Both the position numbers and the translations under genes were made by a program. From DASUBV01 sp036510065 (lineage in GTDB: Bacteria > Actinomycetota > Actinomycetes > Streptosporangiales > Streptosporangiaceae): a stretch of 64,000 bases of DNA. Of the stretch, positions 58,801-64,000 are shown one piece after another. Below the pieces are notes generated by a model that saw nothing but the letters and a program-made list of their open reading frames with translations, had not been told where the DNA came from and searched no databases. Numbering within the stretch: the first letter of the stretch is position 1; the number at the start of each line of letters is the position of its first letter. The stretch is from positions 3,834-67,833 of the forward strand of contig DATCEO010000204.1 of assembly GCA_036510065.1 (NCBI GenBank). Reading direction: 5' to 3'.

Positions 58801-59448
58801 CGCCCTCGCCCGGCCGGCGCGGCCTCGCCCGGCCGGCGCGGCCGCGCGGGAACGACGCGGCCGGCCCGCCGCTGCCGCTACCACAGCAGTAGATGCCCAG
58901 CCACGTCGCTGGCGGGCGGCTCGGCACTGGCCCTCCGTGTGGTCCTGGACGGTGCGAACGTCATGGGTGGCCCTCTCCTGCTGCTAGCACGGCAGCAGGT
59001 GCCCAGCCACGTCGTCCCGCGAGCGCACAGCCCGGTGCGAAGGACGTGGACGTGCAGGTACTGATGCTGTATCAGCAGTAACTGCACGACCACGATATTG
59101 GGACATCCTGACGCTGCGGCCGGCGTGGAGGCCCGGCCACGACGGCGGGCCGCCCTGCCGAGCGGGCGCTGGCCGCGATCCCTGTGACTGCCGGGGGGCC
59201 AGGGGCCACTGGTGCGCGGCAGCGGCTACCCAACGCCGCGAGCCTGCGCCGCTCCGACTTGTCGGCGGTCTGGCCCTCCCGGCCGCGCCGATCTGCGTGC
59301 TGGCCTGCGCGGACCTCACCGCTGCGGCCTCATCCGGGCCGGCGCGGCCCGGCTGCTCCGATCCACCCTTTTCGATTTAACAGTGGAGATACCGGTCCGC
59401 AACCTTGACGAGCTAGGCGAGGCATGGCCAAGATTGATTGTTCCACCA
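58801..59448. other. Gene-free interval with palindrome array
   Basis: Between hisG and the LacI gene, about 650 bases. The first half (58884-59094) is a cluster of palindromes related to the one at 22539-22594. The second half is AT-richer near 59360-59450 (GATTTAACAG) and leads into the lacI-type promoter: TTGACG at 59405-59410 with AAGATT at about 59430-59435 is a possible -35/-10 pair. Confidence 0.5.
58884..59094. repeat. Array of CAGCAG-core palindromes
   Basis: Three units. Unit 1 is a half-element, CAGCAGTAGATGCCCAGCC onwards (58884-58908). Unit 2 (58957-59014) begins CGTCATGG, has CTGCTGCTAG at its centre, and ends in a near copy of unit 1 (CAGCAGGTGCCCAGCCACG). Unit 3 (59045-59094) is a palindrome CGTGG(A)CGTGCAG...CTGCACG(A)CCACG around TATCAG. 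Units 2 and 3 are each preceded by GGTGCGAA. The 22.5-kb element shares the CGTCATGG ends and CTGCTG/CAGCAG core. Confidence 0.6.
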
Positions 59449-59462
59449 TGGAACCGGTTCCA
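59449..59462. promoter_or_regulatory. LacI-type operator candidate
   Basis: TGGAACCGGTTCCA is a perfect 14-bp palindrome with the central CG step typical of LacI-family operators. It lies 26 bases before the ATG of the LacI-family gene, so it probably mediates autoregulation and control of the sugar-transport genes downstream. Confidence 0.6.
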
Positions 59463-59487
59463 GTCCGGAATCGTTAAGGGGGTGGGG

Positions 59488-60645
59488 ATGCCTAAGTCCC
59501 GACGCGCGACCATCGCTGATGTGGCCGCGGCTTCCGGGGTGGGCGTCGGGACCGTCTCGCGGGTGATCAACAGCGCGTCGGGCGTGCGCGAGGCCACCCG
59601 GGCCAAGGTGCTGCGGGCCATCGAGCAGCTGGGCTACAGCCCGAGCCATCTGGCTGCCGCCCTGTCCCGCGGCACGCCGCGCACGGTCGCGATCGTGATT
59701 CCGCACCTGACCAGGCCCTCGTCGGTGGAGCGGCTGGCCGGCGCGCTGGCCGTCCTGGCCCGCTACGAGTACGACACGATGGTCTGCAACGTCGATACCC
59801 CGGCCCAGCGCGACCATTTCCTGGCCACGATGGTCACCCGGCACCGCGCCGACGGCGTCATCGTCATGTCGCTGCCGTTGCGCCGATCGCAGCTAGCCGC
59901 CTTCGCCGCCGCCGGGCTCCCCCTGGTCACGGTGGACGTGCGGGCGCCCGGCGTGCCGCAGACCGTGATCGACGACGTGGCGGGCGGGCGCCTGGCCACC
60001 GATCACCTGCTGGGTCTCGGGCACAAGCGGATCGGGTTCATCGGCGACCGGGTGCAGCGCGCGGTCTCCACGGCGCTCGGCTTTACCGCCTCTCACCGGC
60101 GGCTGGCCGGCTACCGGCAGGCGCTGACCGCCGCCGGGCTGGTCCCGGACCAGGCCCTCATCCGGCTGGGACCGCACGGCCCGGCCAACGCCGAAGCGAT
60201 GGCCGCAGAGCTGCTGGGCCTGCCCGAGCCGCCCTCGGCGATCTTCGTTGCGTCCGACACCCAGGCCATCGGCGTGCTCGCCGCCGCGGACCGGTCGGGC
60301 GCCGAGGTCCCGGGGGACCTGTCGGTCATCGGCTTCGACGACATCCAGTCGGCCGCGCTGCTGGGGCTGAGCACCGTCCGGCAGCCGCTGGAGCACAGCG
60401 GGGCCCAGGGGGCCGAGCGGCTCTGCGCGCTGCTGCGCGGCGAGCAGGTCAGGCCGCTGCGACAGGTGCTGGAGGTCCAGGTGGTGCCGCGGGCGAGCTC
60501 CGGACGGCCCGGCCCGCGGGCAGCTAGCCGGGCGGCCGGGAACGGCGCCGAGCGCGGGCCGCGCAGCCGGGCGCAAGCAGCACGCCTAGCAGACAGCACC
60601 GGCCCTGGCAGGCGGGCCGCTCACCGGACAGCCGGGAGGTCGTGA
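59488..60645 (+). CDS. LacI-family transcriptional regulator
   Basis: A 385-residue repressor. The N-terminal helix-turn-helix and hinge read TIADVAAASGVGVGTVSRVI (residues 7-26) and YSPSHLAAALSRG. The periplasmic-binding-like sugar domain follows (VAIVIPHLTRPSSVERLAGA; GHKRIGFIGDRVQ; SAIFVASDTQAIGVLAA; LSVIGFDDI), then a disordered arginine-rich tail of about 50 residues. ATG 59488 has AAGGGGG six bases upstream. It precedes a trehalose-type ABC importer on the same strand with a 49-base gap, so it most likely senses that sugar or a derivative. Confidence 0.9.
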   Translation: MPKSRRATIADVAAASGVGVGTVSRVINSASGVREATRAKVLRAIEQLGYSPSHLAAALSRGTPRTVAIVIPHLTRPSSVERLAGALAVLARYEYDTMVCNVDTPAQRDHFLATMVTRHRADGVIVMSLPLRRSQLAAFAAAGLPLVTVDVRAPGVPQTVIDDVAGGRLATDHLLGLGHKRIGFIGDRVQRAVSTALGFTASHRRLAGYRQALTAAGLVPDQALIRLGPHGPANAEAMAAELLGLPEPPSAIFVASDTQAIGVLAAADRSGAEVPGDLSVIGFDDIQSAALLGLSTVRQPLEHSGAQGAERLCALLRGEQVRPLRQVLEVQVVPRASSGRPGPRAASRAAGNGAERGPRSRAQAARLADSTGPGRRAAHRTAGRS

Positions 60646-60694
60646 TGGTTACAGGAACGTACTGCAGCACCAGTGCCTCGGTGAAGGGAAGACG

Positions 60695-62020
60695 ATGATG
60701 TCTGATAAGGACGGGCCGGCGCAGCGCTCGGAGGGCCGCCCGCGACGGCGGCCGGGCCGCGGCCGGCGCAGCTGGATCGGCCTGGCGGTGGCCGCCCTGG
60801 CCTCCTCCGGCCTGGCCGCGTGCGGCACGGCCAGCGCCGGCACCGGCCCGGTCGCGCTGAATTTCTATCTTTACCCGGACAACTCCGGCGCCACGCAGAC
60901 CGCGATCAAGAACTGCGATGCGCAGAGTCACGGCAAATACACGATCTCCTACCAGCAGCTGCCTACCGGCTCGGACGGCCAGCGCCAGCAACTCGTCCGC
61001 CGGCTGGCCGCCGGGGACTCCACGATCGACATCATGGGCCTCGACGTGACCTGGGAGGCCGAGTTCGCGCAGGCCGGCTGGATCGAGCAGTGGACCGGCG
61101 CGAACAAGGCGGCAGCCGAGAACGGCACGCTGGGGCCGGCCCTGAACACGGCGATCTGGAAGGGCAAGCTCTACGCGGTGCCCGACAACAGCAACACCCA
61201 GCTGCTCTGGTACAACTCGGCCCTGGTGCCGAAGCCGCCGACCACCTGGGCCCAGATGATCGCCGACTCCGAGCAGCTGGCCAAGCAGGGCAAGCCGCAC
61301 TACATCGAGATCCAGGGCGCGCAGTACGAGGGCACTACCGTCTGGTTCAACACCATGGTGTCCAGCGCGGGCGGCACTATCCTGAATCCCACTGCGACCA
61401 AGGTGACGCTCGGCCCGCCCGCCGTCAAGGCGCTGACGATCATGAAGCAGCTCGCGTCGTCGTCCGCCGCCGACCCGTCGCTGGACGTGCAGATGGAGAA
61501 CCAGAACCGGCTGGCCATGGAGGCCAACACGGCGGCCTTCCAGCTCAACTACCCGTTCGTGTATCCGGCCATGAAGGCCGACAACCCCAAGCTGTTCAAG
61601 ACGTTCAAGTGGGCGCTATACCCGGAGGTCATCCCCGGCCAGCCGGCCAAGGTGACGATCGGTGGCATCGACCTGGCAGTCAGCAAGTACTCCCAGCACA
61701 AGGCGCTGGCCTTCCAGGCCGCGCTGTGCCTGCGCGACCGGCAGAACCAGGTCATCGCCGCCAACGTCGGCGGCACCCCGCCGACCATCACCAGCCTCTA
61801 CAACGACCCGGCGCTGTTCAAGAACTACCCGTTCCACGCCGACATCCTGCAGGCGCTGCTGCACGCCAGCGTCCGGCCGAAGTCGCCGGTCTACCAGGTG
61901 GTGTCCATCGATATCTCGCACCTGGTCTCGCCGCCGAGCGGCATCAGCCCGCAGAGCGCCGAGCAGTCGATGGTCCGCCAGCTCAATAACGCCCTGCAAT
62001 CCAAGGGACTAGTCCCGTGA
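60695..62020 (+). CDS. lpqY: Trehalose-type ABC transporter substrate-binding lipoprotein
   Basis: A 441-residue extracytoplasmic binding protein. A basic N-terminus, a hydrophobic stretch (about 27-41) and the lipobox LAAC (C43) mark a lipoprotein. The mature part follows the mycobacterial LpqY pattern: SYQQLPTGSDGQRQQLVRRL, DIMGLDVTWEAEFAQAGW, NTQLLWYNSALV, VTIGGIDLAVSKYSQHKALAF and LRDRQNQ. LpqY delivers trehalose to SugABC, and the next three genes match that order. GAAGGGAAG precedes the ATGs at 60695/60698. Trehalose is the best guess; other disaccharides are possible. Confidence 0.85.
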   Translation: MMSDKDGPAQRSEGRPRRRPGRGRRSWIGLAVAALASSGLAACGTASAGTGPVALNFYLYPDNSGATQTAIKNCDAQSHGKYTISYQQLPTGSDGQRQQLVRRLAAGDSTIDIMGLDVTWEAEFAQAGWIEQWTGANKAAAENGTLGPALNTAIWKGKLYAVPDNSNTQLLWYNSALVPKPPTTWAQMIADSEQLAKQGKPHYIEIQGAQYEGTTVWFNTMVSSAGGTILNPTATKVTLGPPAVKALTIMKQLASSSAADPSLDVQMENQNRLAMEANTAAFQLNYPFVYPAMKADNPKLFKTFKWALYPEVIPGQPAKVTIGGIDLAVSKYSQHKALAFQAALCLRDRQNQVIAANVGGTPPTITSLYNDPALFKNYPFHADILQALLHASVRPKSPVYQVVSIDISHLVSPPSGISPQSAEQSMVRQLNNALQSKGLVP

Positions 62021-62069
62021 GCCGCCGCGCAGCAAGTGGCGGGTCAGCAACAAGGGAAGGATCACACCG

Positions 62070-63020
62070 ATGAGCCTGAGCGCGCAGGTCACGGCCGGTT
62101 CGCAGGCCACGGAGCAGACATCGGGTAAGCGCAAGGCGCCGCTGTCGGAAGGCGCGCGGGCCGAGCGCAGGCTGGGCTGGATGCTGTGCGCCCCGGCGGT
62201 CATCGTCATGGTCGCCGTCACCGCGTACCCGGTCGGCTACGCCATCTACCTGTCACTGCTGCGCTACAACCTGGAGCTGCCGAACGCCATCAAGTTCATC
62301 GGGCTGAGCAATTACGCCGCGGTGCTCAGCTCGCCGTTCTGGTGGCAGGCGCTGGAGGTGACCGTGGTCATCACGGTCATCTCGGTCGCCATCACGCTGG
62401 TCCTGGGCATGCTGCTGGCCATGCTCATGCACCGGACGCTGTTCGGCCGCAACACGGTGCGCACCACCGCGCTGATCCCGTATGGGATCGTGACGGTGGC
62501 GGCCGCCTACGGCTGGCAATACGCCTGGACGCCGAGCCAGGGCTACCTGTCCGCGGCGTTCGGCAACAGCGCGCCGCTGACCCATCAGGTCACCTCCATC
62601 GCCGTGATCATCCTGGCGGAGGTCTGGAAGACCACGCCGTTCATGGCGCTCTTGCTGCTGGCGGGCCTCTCCCTGGTCCCAGAGGACCTGCAGAAGGCCG
62701 CGAAGGTCGACGGCGCCACCGGCTGGCAGCGCTTCACCCGCATCACCCTGCCGCTGATGAAGCCGGCCATCCTGGTCGCGCTGCTGTTCAGGACCCTGGA
62801 CTCGTTCCGCATCTTCGACAACATCTTCATCTTGACCAGCGGCAACAACGGCACCTCGTCGGTGTCGACGCTCGGCTACGACAACCTGTTCAACGCGCTC
62901 AACCTGGGGATCGGGTCGACGATCTCGATCCTGATCTTCATCTGCGTGGCGATCATCGCGACGATCTTCATCCTGGGCTTCGGCACCGCCGCCCCGGGCA
63001 GCAACCTGGAACGGAGGTAA
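62070..63020 (+). CDS. sugA: Sugar ABC transporter permease (SugA-like)
   Basis: A 316-residue MalF/SugA-type permease with six membrane helices. A disordered polar N-terminus of about 35 residues precedes the first helix (MLCAPAVIVMVAVTAYPVGY). The EAA loop that contacts the ATPase is LVPEDLQKAAKVDGATGWQR. It sits 49 bases after lpqY with AAGGGAAGGA upstream of ATG 62070. It pairs with SugB to form the membrane channel for the sugar bound by the lipoprotein. Confidence 0.88.
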   Translation: MSLSAQVTAGSQATEQTSGKRKAPLSEGARAERRLGWMLCAPAVIVMVAVTAYPVGYAIYLSLLRYNLELPNAIKFIGLSNYAAVLSSPFWWQALEVTVVITVISVAITLVLGMLLAMLMHRTLFGRNTVRTTALIPYGIVTVAAAYGWQYAWTPSQGYLSAAFGNSAPLTHQVTSIAVIILAEVWKTTPFMALLLLAGLSLVPEDLQKAAKVDGATGWQRFTRITLPLMKPAILVALLFRTLDSFRIFDNIFILTSGNNGTSSVSTLGYDNLFNALNLGIGSTISILIFICVAIIATIFILGFGTAAPGSNLERR

Positions 63021-63027
63021 CGCGCTG

Positions 63028-63861
63028 ATGGCAGTTATCACGCCCCGGCAGCGGACCGGCTGGGCCACAGCCAACCTGGTGGTCCTGGCGCTGGCCCTGA
63101 TCCCGGTGCTGTGGCTGGTCTCGCTGTCGTTCAAGACGCCCGCCGCCGTCCTCGACCCGTCGCTCTGGCCCGCCCAGTGGACCTGGGGGAACTATAGCGG
63201 GATCCTGCAGACCTCCCAGTTCCTGCGGCCGCTGGTGAACTCGATCGGCATCGGCATCATCTCGACGCTGATCGCGGTCACGCTCGCCTCGATGGCGGCC
63301 TACGCGGTGGCCAGGCTCGAGTTCCCCGGCAAGCGCGTGCTGGTCGGGCTGGCGCTGCTGATCGCCATGTTCCCGCTGATCGCGCTGGTGACCCCGATGT
63401 TCACGATCGAGCGCCAGCTCGGCCTCTTCAACACCTGGTTCGGCCTGATCATCCCGTACGTGGCGTTCGGCCTGCCGCTGGGCATCTACACCCTGTCGGC
63501 GTTCTTCCGCGAGATCCCGTGGGAGCTGGAGAAGGCCGCCAAGATGGACGGCGCCACCCCGTTCCAGGCGTTCATCCGGGTCATCGCGCCGCTGGCGGCG
63601 CCGGGCATGGTGACCACCGCCATCCTCGTCTTCCTGGCCTGCTGGAGCGACTTCCTGCTGGCGATCTCGTTCACCTCGTCGATCAGCTCGCGCACCGCGC
63701 CCGCGGCGATGGAGTACTTCAGCGGCGGCTCCGTCTTCACGGTCCCGACCGGCCCGATCGCGGCCGCCGCGGTCGTCATCACGATCCCGATCATCATCTT
63801 CGTGCTGTTCTTCCAGCGCCGGATCGTCGCTGGGCTCACATCAGGCGCGGTCAAGGGCTAG
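63028..63861 (+). CDS. sugB: Sugar ABC transporter permease (SugB-like)
   Basis: A 277-residue MalG/SugB-type permease with six helices. The first is TANLVVLALALIPVLWLVSL and the ATPase-contact EAA loop is IPWELEKAAKMDGATPFQAF. It starts seven bases after sugA, with GGAGG before ATG 63028. It forms the permease heterodimer with SugA. Confidence 0.88.
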   Translation: MAVITPRQRTGWATANLVVLALALIPVLWLVSLSFKTPAAVLDPSLWPAQWTWGNYSGILQTSQFLRPLVNSIGIGIISTLIAVTLASMAAYAVARLEFPGKRVLVGLALLIAMFPLIALVTPMFTIERQLGLFNTWFGLIIPYVAFGLPLGIYTLSAFFREIPWELEKAAKMDGATPFQAFIRVIAPLAAPGMVTTAILVFLACWSDFLLAISFTSSISSRTAPAAMEYFSGGSVFTVPTGPIAAAAVVITIPIIIFVLFFQRRIVAGLTSGAVKG

Positions 63862-63875
63862 CGGTCAAGGGCTAA
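63848..63875 (+). repeat. Fourteen-base tandem duplication at the end of sugB
   Basis: GCGGTCAAGGGCTA is repeated exactly (63848-63861 and 63862-63875). The first copy is the last coding segment of sugB including its stop; the second lies in the gap before the ribosome-binding site of the ATPase gene. It looks like a recent slippage event and leaves the sugB coding sequence intact. Confidence 0.6.
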
Positions 63876-63887
63876 AAGGAGCTAACA

Positions 63888-64000
63888 GTGGCTGAAATCG
63901 TTCTGGACGAAGTGACCAAGCGCTTCCCCGATGGCGCGCTGGCGGTTGACAAGATCAGCCTGGACATCGCTGACGGCGAGTTCGTGATCCTGGTCGGGCC
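63888..64000 (+). CDS. sugC: 5' end of the sugar ABC transporter ATPase (SugC-like), cut by window
   Basis: GTG 63888, with AAAAGGAG about eight bases upstream, reads MAEIVLDEVTKRFPDGALAV and then the start of the ABC domain up to GEFVILVG, just before the Walker A motif. It is the expected ATPase that powers the LpqY-SugAB importer. The rest lies beyond the window. Confidence 0.85.
   Translation, partial: MAEIVLDEVTKRFPDGALAVDKISLDIADGEFVILVG

Noticed and set aside
1..64000. tRNA, rRNA and complete mobile elements
   Set aside because: No tRNA-like T-loop/acceptor arrangement, rRNA sequence, transposase or integrase was recognised by eye; a dedicated tRNA/ncRNA search was not possible.

Overview
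This is a very GC-rich chromosomal window from an actinomycete (Actinomycetota). The indicators are near-saturated G/C third codon positions, GTG/TTG starts, a cvn-type conservon, a mycothiol-dependent-reductase homologue, a menaquinone prenyltransferase, ECF sigma factors, MmpL exporters and an LpqY-type trehalose binding protein. The order is probably Streptosporangiales-like, but I cannot fix it from sequence alone. No rRNA, tRNA, CRISPR array, intact insertion sequence or prophage was seen. Both window edges cut genes.

Layout. 1-4.7 kb: two coupled small genes, a VOC protein, then a patch of decay. It holds a serine hydrolase with an in-frame amber codon and a frameshift, a DUF885 peptidase without its N-terminus, and an orphan 3' gene fragment. 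4.7-14.3 kb: Tat-exported FAD oxidoreductase, threonine-dehydratase-like enzyme overlapping a SHOCT protein, acyl-CoA synthetase, NfeD/SPFH pair, MenA, NERD protein. 14.3-27.9 kb: amidase, two MmpL transporters (the first behind twin AGATATATCT palindromes), a DGPF/ECF42-like sigma pair, 4-alpha-glucanotransferase, aminopeptidase N and an Rv2466c-like protein. 28-36 kb: small membrane protein, aldehyde dehydrogenase, membrane SpoIIE phosphatase, and a conservon (sensor kinase, roadblock, DUF742, GTPase).

36.7-45.8 kb is the centrepiece: a tightly coupled hopanoid operon, hpnC-hpnD-hpnE-polyprenyl synthase-shc-[hpnG::ispH]-hpnH. Most genes overlap by four bases. The sixth gene fuses the hopanoid side-chain phosphorylase (HpnG) to a complete IspH, the last enzyme of the MEP isoprenoid pathway. 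A glycine/threonine repeat is inserted inside the IspH part. The operon thus encodes precursor supply (IspH), chain building (prenyl synthase), squalene formation (HpnCDE), cyclisation (SHC) and side-chain chemistry (HpnH, HpnG). A GT39-like membrane glycosyltransferase follows.

47.6-64 kb: PAS/GAF/SpoIIE/ATPase regulator, FAD monooxygenase, GH51 arabinofuranosidase, epimerase, ECF sigma factor with a membrane partner, siderophore-interacting protein opposite a metal-chelate receptor, a stand-alone hisG, and a LacI-controlled trehalose-type ABC importer (lpqY-sugA-sugB-sugC, the last cut by the window end).

Intergenic DNA carries at least two families of dispersed palindromes. One has CTGCTG...CAGCAG cores (22.5 and 58.9-59.1 kb). 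The other has GGGG...TTTTCAG/CTGAAAA stems (28.9 and 51.5 kb).
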